From: Lunularia cruciata
Taxonomy: Eukaryota > Streptophyta > Marchantiopsida > Lunulariales > Lunulariaceae
NCBI GenBank assembly: GCA_948567375.1
Contig: OX419755.1
Span: forward strand, 20,538,517 to 20,602,516
Length of the DNA stretch: 64,000 nucleotides
Reading direction: 5' to 3'
Part shown: piece by piece, positions 1 through 11,309 of the stretch
Numbering within the stretch: the stretch's first letter is position 1
Layout of the letters: the number at the start of each line of letters is the position of its first letter
Notes under the pieces: model-generated
What the model saw: the letters and a program-made list of their open reading frames with translations, nothing else
Database searches by the model: none
What the model was told of the DNA's origin: nothing
Made by a program: the position numbers and the translations under genes

Positions 1-470
1 TTCAAGAGCAGAATAGTTGGGCAATTCTAAGCTATAAATGCCGCACAAGACAGATTGATAGAATTGAAGAAAATTGGTTCTATGAGAAGCTATATCACTC
101 AAGTCTAGAAAACCATAATGCAAATTCTAGATATACTAGTAGGTAAAGCTTTGGGTTGATTTGTGAGGGGCTCGAAATCATGCACCAAAATAGAAGTGAC
201 CATGTGGGAGCCCAAATAATTGGAGGAAGCCATGTAGTTGGTTGAATACTTTGATTCCTTGGTTGTGATAACTTGATCTTGACTTTGACTTTCATACCAA
301 CACACTACACATGGGTTGAAGTCCCAACACTGATGGAGATTGATGCCATACAATGGAGATCACTTGGCATTATAGATAGAGAAAGATTGTGATAAAATGG
401 TGGTTACTTTTATTGTCACCAAATTGGACATTGCATTGTTGAATGGACAATCTCAGAAAATCACTTAAAT
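1..470 (+). pseudogene. A1 gag, C-terminal part with degenerate zinc knuckle
   Basis: Conceptual translation matches the C-terminal half of the gag (capsid/nucleocapsid) of copies A2 and A3: the segment around 1-100 corresponds to the 'INATQVAQDKL' region of its sisters, and 330-450 to the 'MEIDAIQRRPLG' segment followed by the nucleic-acid-binding knuckle. In A1 the knuckle (about 400-450) reads YFYCHQIGHCIVEW, so the first and last metal-binding Cys of the C-x2-C-x4-H-x4-C pattern are gone. Several in-frame stops are present. This is a dead relic; no start codon can be assigned because the window begins inside the gene. Confidence 0.75.
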
Positions 471-599
471 GGAGTTTGTGGAATGTGATTTTAAGAGAAA
501 TGAAGAATCCCAATTAGAGAGTTCAAGCTTCCCATTGAGAACTTGATAGTTCCAATAGGAAAATGACTCAACCTATGCAAGTTTTCTTCACTTGCAAGG

Positions 600-880
600 T
601 ATGATATCTGATTATGGTTGATTTTGGAAGTTCAAACAATTACATGTCCATACAATTAACAAAGGAATTGGGTATTCTTATCAAACCAATAATTGGAGGT
701 AGATTGATGATGGATGGTAAAAAAGGTTATGTATTTTGTACCTCACATCCTATTACATCCAAGATTGAGAAGGAGTATTTAGCATGGCACCTCTACATTA
801 TGATATCACTTTAGGTTTGCCTTGGCTTTAACATCATAAAGTTCAATTTGATTGACTTAATGACAAATTCAAGTACAACA
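600..880 (+). pseudogene. A1 aspartic protease domain
   Basis: A retropepsin-like segment. It holds the motif VDFGSSNNYMS, in which DFGSS stands where most Ty3/gypsy proteases have DSGAS/T, followed by the KELGI region. The same DFGSS form is found in A2 (near 9250) and A3 (near 18740), so it is the family's own active-site variant and not decay of one copy. The reading frame is open for 66 codons from 614 and then breaks where 'LECMRFGVAPLH' is expected. Its role in a live element would be cleavage of the Gag-Pol polyprotein. Confidence 0.75.
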
Positions 881-1099
881 CCAAGGTAAGAATTACATAT
901 TAGTTTGTGTGGCACCTTTGAGTAAGACACCTAAGAATAATCCATCCCAAGATGAGAATTTTATCAATAAACAACCATAGAACAAGCTTTGGAGGAAAAT
1001 ATTCTTATTTTTGCAATGGAGATTAAGCAAAGTGTGCATGGAGAATATGATGAGAGCCAAAAGGCTCATCAAGAAATTGTTGATTAGATACTTCAAGAT

Positions 1100-2160
1100 T
1101 TTTCATGTGTTTTTAGATAATATACTGAAGGGGTTACCCTTGATCATGATATACCCTTCAAGGTCAAGTTATTGCTAGGAAGTACTCTAGTGAATAGACC
1201 AATCTATTGGCTCTCACCAAAGGAGTTGGAAGAGCTTCAAACAACATTGATGGAGTTCTTGGAGAAGGATTTCACATGACATATACATCTCTTTGGGGAG
1301 CACCGGTACTATTTTTCCCAAAGAAAGATGGAGGACTTAACTTTTGTATCGGTTACCATAGCCTCAATAAAAAAATTGTGAAAAATGCATATCCTTTGCC
1401 TCAAATTGATGACTTGCTAAATGAATTTAGTGGAGCATGATACTTCTCCAAGTTGGATCTTCAAAGTGATTATTGGCATATTCTTATTGACAAAGAGGAT
1501 GTACACAAGAATACCTTTCACACAAGGTATAAGCATTTTGAATGCAAAGTTCTACCTTTTGGATTCACTTATGCTCAATTAGTCTTCATGGATCAGATGC
1601 ATCAGGTGTTGGATGCACTATTTTTTTAATTGATGATTCATCTACTATTATGCTCATGTGGTCACACCATTGACCAATCTCTAAGGAAAGACATGAAGCT
1701 TTTAGTGGACCACCAAGCATGAAGAAGTTGAAGCATATGGTGTCTTCAAGACCCATATTTCAAACCATATGATACTCAAAAACCTTGTGTGGTTGATTTT
1801 GATGCTTCTTACTTTGCCATGGGAGCTATGTTGTAACAAGAATTTCTATATGGGTTACATTCCATTGCCTTTTTGTCTTGTCAACTAAACATCATATAAA
1901 GGAAATACTATACTCAAGATCAATAATAACTAGCAATGGTATATGCCACCAAGGTATGGATGCATTATCTCTTGTGAGAAACAAGTCAATATGAAAACTT
2001 GTTACAAACCTTTGTGCAAAAATTACATTTGGAGCACATGAAGAGTCAATATCTTTGATGGAAAGAACAAGTACAATTGTTTGAGATCAAACTTGAGTTC
2101 AAACCCGATAGGTTCCATATCATCCTCAATGCTCTATCACAATGATGTGATATGAAGACT
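1100..2160 (+). pseudogene. A1 reverse transcriptase and RNase H, internally deleted
   Basis: The RT fingers/palm start is clear ([20 protein letters not shown], then PLPQIDDLL). Comparison with A2 (10390-10680) shows that A1 lacks roughly 270 bp at about 1620-1650. The lost piece includes the catalytic FLDDIL box and the following WPTPKD segment, so A1 has no RT active site. RNase H follows (about 1740-2150), with VVDFDASYFAMGAM carrying the first catalytic Asp. Numerous stops are present. Confidence 0.8.
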
Positions 2161-2269
2161 CTTCTTTAAACCTTTCTTGCCATGGCAATTATGATAATGT
2201 CAATTGACTCAAAAGTCCAAATCAAGTTTAGGATCACTTTACAACAAGACCTTTTCTTCTAGATGGTAC

Positions 2270-2874
2270 AAGGTTATCTTGCAACACATAACAAGGAATA
2301 CAACATCTTCTCCTTCAATGAAGGACTTCTATTATGTAAGAGTCAGATCTATGTTCTAGCCAAGGATGACCTACTACTTGTGCACCTTCAAGAAGCTCAT
2401 GATTTACTATCATTAGTCATATGGGTGTGGACAAGACCTTAGGTACCCTACAACACCAATGGTGGTGGCCCAACATGGCACAAGAGGTTTGAGAGTATAT
2501 CTAATCTCTTAAGAGTTGCTAACACAACAAGGTCAATAAGCAAAAGCCAAATGGACTCCTCCAACCACTTTCTATCTCATCTGCTTGATGTGAACATGTG
2601 AGCTTAGATTTTGTCATATCCTTGCCAAAGACAAAGCAAGGTCATACATAAATTATGGTATTTTTTGATAACCCTAGTAATAAAATCTATTTAGCATCAA
2701 CCTTTGATCTAGTGGCTGCTCCAACATTGGCCCAAATATACTTTGACAATGTTTTCAAGCATCATGAGATGTCTCATGTACTCAATCTCCAATCTTGATC
2801 CTCAATTCACTTCTAAATTTTTGCAAGCATTTTTCAAGCTACTTGGCACCAAGCTTACTTTGTCTATGGCCTAT
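2270..2874 (+). pseudogene. A1 integrase, N-terminal and core part
   Basis: Translation recovers the HMGVDKTLGTLQ zinc-domain segment near 2420, SLDFVISLPKTKQG (first core Asp) near 2605, and the LAQIYFDNVFKHH segment near 2730. The frame is broken many times. The domain is cut at 2874 by the insertion of element B; the next codons (corresponding to SYHPQTNGQ in A3) resume at 14717. Confidence 0.8.
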
Positions 2875-3623
2875 TGTAATCTTCTAAGGATAGGAGAACT
2901 TAAGAGAGACATAGAAAAAGAAATACACAATTTTACACTCAATCTACGATGCTCCCAAAGGAGCACTTTGATTGTATTATATAGCAAAGGGGACTTCCCC
3001 AAAGGAAGCTCCATCCATGGATCAGATATATGGATTGGTAACATGTCAAAAATCTCTATTCTTAGAATAGTTTCATGCATGGGTGACATGTTGGTTTTGA
3101 TCCTATCTGGCTGGTCAAACTCTCTTTGACCAAAGAGTATCTTTATAGAATCTTCTTGTAGGAATCTTTAAATCACGTGGGTGAAGTACCAATAGAAATC
3201 TCTTGATGAGACACATGGTGGGAGGGAACGCCAACCTTTCCTTTGTTGGGGAGGCACTTGCATAGTTTTGAGGCCTAATTCATCCATTTAAGCCTCAAAA
3301 ATTAGCTCAAAAGTTTATAGGCTATTTTTGACTATTACCTTATTAGTTGAAGTCCTCTTTTGGTGATACTTCTATCTGATCTGCCTAGCCCATCATGTAT
3401 AATATCCTTCCCGATGTTACCAAGCCAATTTTCACCTTTGGATGATATGTCTAGCTTTTGGTATTATAAATTCAGGCTATTTTTGGTTCTTGCCCTATTA
3501 GTAGAAGTACTCTTTTGGTGATACCTCTATTTATCCTACATAGCCTATCATATATAAAATCCTTCCAGATGTTACCAAGCTAATTTTCACTTCTAGCTAA
3601 TATATCTAGCTATTAGTATTACA
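2875..3623 (-). repeat. B 3' LTR
   Basis: A 749-bp LTR. Read on the minus strand it starts tgtaatactaata and ends attaca. It matches the reverse complement of the C LTRs throughout, including the TATA-containing stretch (plus-strand ttgtattatatagcaaagg) near 2970 and the internal duplication of about 155 bp (two copies between about 3290 and 3620). Confidence 0.9.
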
Positions 3624-3638
3624 AACCTCCTCCCTTTT
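3624..3638 (-). other. B polypurine tract
   Basis: On the minus strand this reads aaaagggaggaggtt and abuts the 3' LTR. It is the expected primer site for plus-strand DNA synthesis and matches the tract of element C at 38146-38161. Confidence 0.8.
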
Positions 3639-3639
3639 A

Positions 3640-4740
3640 AGACGCAACGTCCTCATTGCAAAGTTGTTGCTCAAAAGATTTCACTAACACCGGTGCATTG
3701 GTCAAATTAGTTGTTGGCTCCCATATTGCCTCATACAATGAATACCCTTTCCAATGTACAAGGTGTTCAACATAAGGATATCAAGCACCACGGATGCACT
3801 TCTAGAGAATGCGTTTGACATCATATTCCTTTGCCTCACCAACAATTGTTGGACAAGGTTGACTTTCTAGTATGGAAGACAAGTGGAGTGGTCAAGGAGC
3901 ATATCAGGATAGAAAGGAAACACGATATACCGAGTGGATCTTCATATGTGGCGGTAGCTTGAGGTGATAGGCCACTGTGCCGATGCAACAAATGATGAGA
4001 AAAGCCCCAATAAAATGAGGTCTGAACTTGCAAGGGCCAACTAACATGAGGTTGGGTTTTGATAGCCAAACTTGATCCCCAACATTGAACTCTGTGTGCC
4101 AATGGGTGATTTTGCATTTTTTTGGTCAATTTTGGGCAAATTACAACTTGTTTCTAGCATTCTCCACTCCTTTTTGAATTTTGGAAACAAAATGTTGACA
4201 TCATCCACCTTGGTATCCACCGGGAAGATCTTCATCAAGCTCAAAGGTATGAAAGGATGCTCTCCATACATGAGGAAGAATGGCGTGGCTTGTGTAGATG
4301 CATTCACTAAATTGTTGTATGCAAATCCCACCCATGAAGTAAGGTGTCTCACTTTTCTTGCTCCTCTAAGGCAAAGCCTTGGAGCATGTCTTCAATAATG
4401 TGATTAGCCTGCTCTATTTGTCCATTTGTCTATGGGTGGTAAGCCGTAGACATGGTCAATTTGGTTTTGAAGAAACCAAAGAGTGTTCTCCAAAAAAAAC
4501 TAGTGAATTGAGTGCCTCTATCAATGATGAGGGCTCGAGACAAGCCATGGTGAGAAAATACTACATCTAAGTACAATTGAGCTAACTGTGTAGCAATCAT
4601 ATCCTTTGTGGTAAGATGCACCTGAATCATTTTTCTATCAACAAAGACTATGATGGAGTCAAACCCTTGAGTGATCTTGGGCAATTTGCAAACCAGATCC
4701 ATGCTTACTTATTCCCAATATTGTGTAGGAGTAGGAAGGG
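3640..4740 (-). pseudogene. B chromodomain and integrase
   Basis: Minus-strand translation gives the integrase core: MDLVCKLPKITQGFDSIIVF (first Asp), ALIIDRGTQFTSFFWRTLF (second Asp), KTKLTMSTAYHP, and then the WVGFAYNNLVNASTQATPFF segment. The piece with the Glu is frameshifted between 4400 and 4430. The chromodomain is reduced to broken frames at 3640-3850. The element is dead. In a live element the chromodomain would tether integrase to modified histones. Confidence 0.82.
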
Positions 4741-4989
4741 TTTGAAGGAGTCTTGATTAGAAGCTTTATTTTGTTGATATAGTAGGCAGCTTTGAACATA
4801 CTCCATCATATCATTGCTTATCTTGGGCCAATAGTAATGATGTTTGGTTGCATCTAAGGTCGTGTCCACTCCTACATGACTTGCAATGGCAGAATCTTGA
4901 TATTCTACTAGGATGGTGGTTCTAATGGTCGTATTCCTTAGGATCCATAACCTACCATCATGAAAAGCAAGTCCTTGGGTACTAGTGAT

Positions 4990-6180
4990 GCCTTTAGAGG
5001 ATCAAGCTCCTACAATCTATGGGTCAATTTTTGTAGCAATAAGAATTCTTGGCCAAAATTTGGGGTTCATCTTGACTTCAACCACCAAATTTTTTACTAT
5101 AAGTAGTTAGTTAAATGCATCTACAAGTTGCTTGATTCCTTCCACATATGTGATAGTCATGTTGAACCTTTGTCTCCACTCCGCCCACCAAATCTATCAA
5201 CAAGATAGATCTTTTTGTGTCTTTACATAGACTAGAGGTTTGTGATTTGTCTCCATCACAAATGCCTTCTCTCCAAGATAGTGCTTACAATGCTTGGTTG
5301 CCAAGACAATGGCCAACTCCTCTCATTTGATGGTGTGATAGTTGCATTCCACCGGTAACAACTTTTGAGAGAAATATGCAATTGGGTACCATCCGTCATT
5401 TAACTCTTGTTGTAGGACTGCTCCTCTTGTTATGCTTCATGCATTTGTAGCCAACTTGATTGGATGTTTTGGGTCATACCATTTCAAGGTTGGTGCATGT
5501 AATAATACATCTTTCAATCTTGAAAGGCTAATTCTTGTGCGGTTCCTCACATCCACTTCTTCCCCTTGCCAAGTACTGCCGTTAGAGGTTATGTCACCTT
5601 GGAGAAGTCTTTGACGAATCATGATACAACCCCATCAATCTCAAAAAACAGTTGAGTTGAGTCTGATCTTCTGGAGCACTCCATTTTTTAATGACCTCTA
5701 CTTTATCTATTAATATTTGGATACCTTCTACACTTACTCTATGCCCCAAGTAGTCTACTTTAGACTTGCCAAACTCACACTTTGAGATTTTGGCATACAA
5801 TTGATTTTGTCATAGAATCTAGAGAAACTCTCCCTATTGAGTTGATCAAATAGGTCATCCATGTGGGTAAGGGGTATTTATTCCTCACCGTTTGTTGATT
5901 TAGGCCCCAATAGTCAATGCACATGTGCATTGTACCATCCTTTTTCTTCACAAACAAGACAAGAGCCCCATATTGTAATACAAAAGGGGTTGGATAAACC
6001 CCTTTTGTAGCATATCCTTGATTTGAGCTTTACACTCCTCCAACTCATGAGGTGATAGACCATATGAGGCCTTACAAGGAGGTTTCTTCCCAAGAATTAT
6101 CTTGAGTTTATGATCAACTTTCCTTTTTGATGGTAATCTTGAGTGTAGGTCATCCAAGAAAACATCTTAAAACTCATTGA
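4990..6180 (-). pseudogene. B reverse transcriptase and RNase H
   Basis: Minus-strand frames show the RT start ([20 protein letters not shown], then [20 protein letters not shown]), the post-catalytic segment ([20 protein letters not shown]) and RNase H (IRQRLLQGDITSNG onward to TNA). The stretch that should hold FLDDI, between about 5790 and 5830, is deleted compared with element C, so the catalytic box is missing. Stops and frameshifts separate the pieces. Confidence 0.82.
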
Positions 6181-6405
6181 CCACATCTCTCAATTTCTCA
6201 AGAACTTGTCTATTGAGTTGTGCATTCTGGATTTCTCTTACTAGGCCCATGAAACATCTATTTTTCTTATAGATAGTTGTTGTACCTATGATATATAGAG
6301 GTAATTCTTGCCTTTGTGCTCTCTCTTTAACTCCAATGATCTTCAATTGGTAAGTCCTTACTAATTTATTCCTTCAATCAACCATGGAGTTATAGTGCTC
6401 TATCC

Positions 6406-6505
6406 ATGGCATACTTAGGATTGTATCATAATGGCATACTTAGGATTGTATCATAATGGCATACTTAGGATTGTATCATAATGGCATACTTAGGATTGTA
6501 TCATA
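6406..6505. repeat. Four identical 25-bp units in B protease
   Basis: Units at 6406, 6431, 6456 and 6481, sequence atggcatacttaggattgta plus tcata, all identical. They lie where element C has only one. Confidence 0.97.
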
Positions 6506-6603
6506 ATGAGCTAATTGTATTACTCACCACTCCATTGCTTCTTGAAACTCTCCTACTAAGAGTGTAACCTTTCTAGGTAATGACTTAATCCTCTTTGTCT
6601 GCC

Positions 6604-6850
6604 CATTAGGTAATTCCACTTCCTCATTCTCATCCTTCTCTAGATCCATCCTAAACCCTTATTGCAACAAAGCAAGACAAGAAATTATGTATTGCTCTAG
6701 GGTCTATCAATACTCTCACCTAATTTCCATTAGGTAATTTTACTTCCTTATTCTCATCCTTCTCTAGATCCATCCCCAACCTTACGGCAACAAAGCAAGA
6801 CAATAAATTCTTTATTGCTCTAGGGTCTATCAATACTCTCAGCTGATTGC
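6604..6850. repeat. 124-bp tandem duplication in B protease
   Basis: cattaggtaatt... at 6604 and again at 6728. The two copies differ at about a dozen sites, so this duplication is older than the 25-bp array. Confidence 0.92.
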
Positions 6851-6884
6851 CTTCCAAGACTCCATTTACAATTGTGAGCTAATC

Positions 6885-7598
6885 TTTCTCAATCTCTTTG
6901 CACTTGTACTCTTTCCTCCTCCGCAATTTTGCTTTTCCTTTGAGCCAATAAGGCCGTGAGGTACATTAAATAGCAATATCTATTTTTGGAGGTGATTTTC
7001 ACATCCTCCTCTTCAATTCTTCTCTCCATGTTGTTTAAAGATTGCATGTATGGAGGCCAAGGGCCTCTAGGGAAATGAGTATGACAATTAATGGCAAGGT
7101 GCACAATTTGGCCACAATTGTAACAAAGATATTGTTCTACTTGAGTCTTTTCTCCTAATGGAATCCCATTTCTCCTTTCTTCAATTTCCATTCTCCTTGG
7201 GACGATCGTGCTCCTTGTACTCTTAATAAGATATTGCTTAATTCCATAATAACTAGTCCACCAAAGTGTTTTGTTTCAGCCCAATAATGTTGAGTTAGGA
7301 TGACCTCTTCACCTCCTCTTAGTGCCTCTACTTTTCTTTGAGCAGAAGCAATGGCTTCAAAAACCGTATGAGGGTTTTGTACCATTACTTCTTGGTGGAT
7401 TTGCTCTTCATTTGAAATTATCTAGAGCTTCTACTACACTCACGTTGGTTATAACGACTTGTAAATCAAGGAATGCCTCCATGTATTCTTGAACACTATT
7501 CTTTTGCTCCAACTACCATAGTTGGGTTTGAGCCATTTGCACCAAATCCATTGATTGGAAGTTCTTCAACAACCCTTCCTGGATGGCCGTCCAAGTGA
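6885..7598 (-). pseudogene. B gag, C-terminal half with intact zinc knuckle
   Basis: Minus-strand translation gives MVQNPHTVFEAIASAQRKVE (7385 downward), the same as MVQNPRTVFEAIACAQRIAG in C, and then a nucleocapsid knuckle CYNCGQIVHLAINC at 7125-7084 that keeps all four C-x2-C-x4-H-x4-C ligands. The domain is cut at 7598 by insertion of A2; gag resumes at 13169. Confidence 0.85.
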
Positions 7599-7603
7599 CT
7601 TCT

Positions 7604-7956
7604 TATGACAATATGGAATTTGACAACAAAGTTAGTAGGGCTAATGAAGTAGCAAATAAGACAAATTAGACTTGAATATTCCAAAAGTATCTAGTAAGCT
7701 TCTTAAGAAGCTTCCCAATTAACTTAGCTTGCACTTCAAGTAAGTAGCTTCTAGAAGCTTCCAACTAGCTTAACTTTCATGCCAAATAAGCGACTTCTAG
7801 AAGGAAGCTTCTTGAGAAGCTTCTCAAGAGCCTTGTAGGATCCCTATAAATACAAGAGCCAAAGCTCATGCTAGGCATTTGGAGTTTTATCTCATTCAAG
7901 TGTCCCAATGTGAGCTTCCATTCTACTATTTCTCTCCTTAGTCTTAGTCTTTTACA
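7604..7956 (+). repeat. A2 5' LTR
   Basis: 353 bp, start degenerate (tatgacaatatgg for tgtaacaatatgg), end ttttaca. It is shorter than its 3' partner (427 bp) because part of the internal repeat array of about 60-bp units is missing. A TATA-like ctataaatac stands near 7843. Confidence 0.88.
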
Positions 7957-7957
7957 T

Positions 7958-7969
7958 TGGTATCAAAGT
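7958..7969 (+). other. A2 primer-binding site
   Basis: tggtatcaaagt, one base after the LTR. It matches the initiator-Met tRNA type site except near its 3' end. Confidence 0.8.
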
Positions 7970-8329
7970 AAGAATGGGATGGATGTAATTTATGGACCAC
8001 CAAATCCACTTTTGCCAAACCATTGTGATTTTCATGTCAAAGTATTACCCAAGCATAGTTTCACACAATTCATCACCTTGCGCTTTGGGCAGGATTTTCT
8101 ACATATAATCACATTCTCTGAGGAACCCTTGTTACTTCTGGTTGTAACTTATGGAGAATGGTAGACATGTTACATCTATGTGTTAATAAATTAGATAAAT
8201 TGAGAATAGTTAGATAAAGTATTAGCCATGGTAACAATACTAGGCGTTATCATTGCTATGCAACAACAAATTGAGCACCTTACTTGATTGTTGGATGAAC
8301 AAGACTAGCAACAACAAGAAAACAAAGAG

Positions 8330-9140
8330 AGAGCTCTAGTTTGAGATGGAGAAGATCAAATCTGATTTCCCAAACCCAAGGTGTTTGAAGGCAAGAATCT
8401 TCCGAGCATAGTGGAGAATTTTGTGTTGGACTGCAAATGATACTTTGAAGCTACCAATCTTCAAAATGAACAAAAATAGATTCTCTTGGCTTCTAGCCAA
8501 TTGGATAGTGTGGGAAAACTTTGGTGGCAATTCCAAGTGGAGCAAGCTAAATGATAGATTGTTGCACTAATCTTGACATGGGTAGAATTCAAAGATGCAA
8601 TACTTGGTCAATTTCAAACTATAAATGCCACCCAAGTCGCACAAGATAAATTGGCAGAGTTGAAGCAGATTGGCTTTGTAAGAAGCTACATCATGAAATT
8701 TTAAAACATCATCATGCAGGTTCCAAATATACAAGAAGGTGAAGCTCTTGATCAATTTGTGAGGGGATTGAAGTCACAAACCAAATTGGAGGTGACCATG
8801 CGAGAACCTCAAAACGTGAAAGAAGCCATGCAATTAGCTCAGCACTTTGATTGCTTGGTTGCAACAACTTGGTCTTGACCTTGACCTACACAAAGCCTAC
8901 TAGTACACTACGCACGGGTGGAGGAATTGGCACCAATGGAGATTGATGTTATCCAACAGAGACCACTTGGTATAGCAGATAAAGAAAGATTGCAATAAAT
9001 GGTGGTTTTTTTTATTGTCGGCAAGTTAGACATTGCATTGTTGAATGTCTACTTAGGAATGAGCAATCTCAACAAATTGCCCAAATAGAGTTTGTGGAGC
9101 GAAATGATCAAGGAAACAAGGACTCCCAATAGGAGATTTT
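8330..9140 (+). pseudogene. A2 gag
   Basis: Translation recovers the retrotransposon gag domain (KVFEGKNLPSIVENFVLDCK, then LDSVGKLWWQFQVEQA and WVEFKDAILGQFQTINATQV) and the downstream MEIDVIQQRPLGIADKERLQ. The zinc-knuckle segment (about 9003-9050) has been frameshifted. Many codons are now stops, several where A3 still has a sense codon. Confidence 0.85.
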
Positions 9141-9158
9141 GAGCCGCCTACTAGGAGC

Positions 9159-9512
9159 TTGATTAGTTCCAATGCAATTGAATGCTTCACCTATGCAAGT
9201 TTGCTTCACTTCCAAGGTACAATATCTAATTGGGGTTGTAGGCTTTTGGTTGATTTTGGAAGTTCAAAGAATTACATGTCTATGCAAGTAGCAAAAGAAT
9301 TGGGTGTTCTTATTAAGCTAATAATTGGAAGTAGATTGATGATAATGGATGGTAGAAAGGGTTTTGCATTCCGTACCTTGCATCCTATTACTTTCAAGAT
9401 TGGAAAGGTGTATTTGGAGTGTATGAGGTTTGTAGTGGCACCTCTACACTACAATGTCATTCTAGGACAACCTTGGCTTGAACATCATAAGGTTCAATTT
9501 GATTGGACCTAA
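9159..9512 (+). pseudogene. A2 aspartic protease domain
   Basis: A 118-codon open stretch. It includes LLVDFGSSKNYMSMQVAKEL (active-site loop DFGSS) and, at its end, APLHYNVILGQPWLEHHKV, the conserved 'DVILG-PWL' element of retropepsins. This is the best-preserved protease of the three A copies. It is not functional as part of the element because the frames on either side are broken. Confidence 0.85.
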
Positions 9513-9597
9513 TGACAAATTCAAGTACAACATCAAGATAGGAATTTTAGATTAGGTTATTTGGCACCTTTGAGTAAGACAACTGAATAGTCGGTCC

Positions 9598-9777
9598 CAT
9601 AATGGAAAGTTTATTGAGAATGTAGCCATAGAGCAAGCCTTGAAGGGAAATGAGTCCCAAGATTGGAATTTTGCCAAGAAGGTAGTCATGGAACAAGCTT
9701 TGAAGAGAGATGAATCTTTAGATAGGAAGTTTGTTAATAAAGCAGCCATAAAGCAAGCTTTGGAGGAAGATAGGTCT
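9598..9777 (+). repeat. A2 three 60-bp in-frame repeats between protease and RT
   Basis: Three consecutive 60-bp units start near 9598, 9658 and 9718. Each encodes about 20 residues of the form 'D-K-F-x-x-K-V-A-I-E-Q-A-L-K', charged and probably helical. The same block, also with three units, occurs in A3 (19091-19270). A1 has only one unit (about 948-1007). Confidence 0.85.
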
Positions 9778-9854
9778 ATTTTTGTGGTGTAGATCAAGCC
9801 AATTGCACAAGGACAATGTGAGAAGGATCAAGAGCCTCCTCAATCAATGGTTGG

Positions 9855-11230
9855 TTGATAGTTCAAGAGTTTGTGGACGTGTTTTTGGATGATCTGCCCA
9901 AGGGATTATCCTCTGGTTGTGATATGCCCTTCAAGATTGAGTTATTGCTAGGGAGTACTCCAATGAGTAGATCAATCTATCGGCACCAAACAAAAGAGTT
10001 GGAGGAGTTGCAAATAACACTTATAGAGTTGTTGGAGAAGGACTTCATATGACATAGTACCTCTCCCTGGAGAGCACCGGTACTATTTGTTACAAAGAAA
10101 GATGGAGGACTTCATTTTTGTATTGATTACCGTGGGCTCAATAAGCAAACATTGAAGAATGCATATCCCTTGCCTCAGATTGATGACTTGCTTGATCAAT
10201 TGAGTAGAGCATGATACTTTTCCAAGTTGGATCTTTGCAACGGCTATTGGTAAATCCCCATTGATAGGAAGGATGTGCAAAAGATTTCCTTTTGCACAAG
10301 GTATGGGCATTTTGAGTGGAGAGTTCTACCTTTTGGGCTCACTAATGCTCCAGTAGTCTTCATGGATTAGATGCATCAAGTATTGGATGGACTATTGGAT
10401 CAATATGTGGTGGTGTTCTTGGATGATATCTTAATCTATAGCAAGACAAAGGTAGAACATGTGAATCACATATGAGAAGTCCTAAGATGACTAAGACAAT
10501 AGAAATTTTATTGCAAGAAGTCAAAGTGTACCTTTTGGCAGAAGGAAGTTACCTTCTTGGATCACAAGATCTCATCGGAGGAGATCAAGATAGAAGAGGA
10601 GAAAATCAAGGCCATTATTGATTGGCCTACTCCAAAGGATACTATAAAATTATGGGCATTTAATGGATTGGCTAGTTTTTACTAATAGTTTATCCACTAT
10701 TATGTTGATGTGGCTGCACCATTGACTGACCTTTTGGAGAAGAACTCAAGCTTTCAATGGACCACCAAGCACAAAGAATCATTCTAGGAATTGAAACATA
10801 TGGTGTCTTCAAGACTCATTCTTCAACCATATGATCCTCGGCTACCTTGTGTGGTTGATATTGATGATTCTAACTTTGCAATTGGAGTTGCAACATGAAT
10901 TCCTAGATGGACTACATCCCATTGCCTTTGTGTCTTACCAATTAAATACAACTAAAAGAAATTACTATGCTCAAGATCAAGAACAACTTGTAATGGTATA
11001 TGCTACCCAAGTATAGAGGCATTATCTCTTGGGAACACAAGTGATCATGCAAATTGATCACAAATCATTATTGCAGACCTTACACTTGGAACACATGAAG
11101 AGTCAACATCATTGATGGGAGGAGAAACTCCAATTTTTTGACATCAAACTTGAGTACAAACCAAGTGGGTTCCATGTCATTCATAATGCTCTATCACAAT
11201 GACCTGATTTCAAGTCTCTTCTTCTCATCA
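9855..11230 (+). pseudogene. A2 reverse transcriptase and RNase H
   Basis: The RT domain begins IVQEFVDVFLDDLPKGL, continues [20 protein letters not shown], and keeps the catalytic box VVVFLDDILIYSK (about 10405-10445). RNase H runs from about 10830 (VVDIDDSNFAIG, Ala to Asp change next to the first catalytic Asp) through KRNYYAQDQEQLVMVYAT and QIDHKSLLQTLHLEHM to VIHNALSQ. Stops and a few indels interrupt it. Confidence 0.88.
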
Positions 11231-11309
11231 AGGCAACAATTAGGATGGTGTTAATTGACTCCAAGGTCCACAACAAGTTTCAGTCAGCCAACAATATCTC
11301 TTCTTCCAA

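Larger units (their letters stand above)
6370..6880 (-). pseudogene. B protease region with two tandem expansions
   Basis: By comparison with element C (34726-35202) this stretch should encode the aspartic protease. It holds a 124-bp tandem duplication (6604-6727 and 6728-6850) over the active-site region, and four identical 25-bp units (6406-6505) over the segment matching YDAILGMPWMEQYN in C. Neither period is a multiple of three, so both destroy the frame. Confidence 0.75.

Noticed and set aside
9598..9777. The 60-bp repeats as a promoter or origin element
   Set aside because: They lie in frame between protease and RT and encode a repeated peptide; a coding explanation is simpler.
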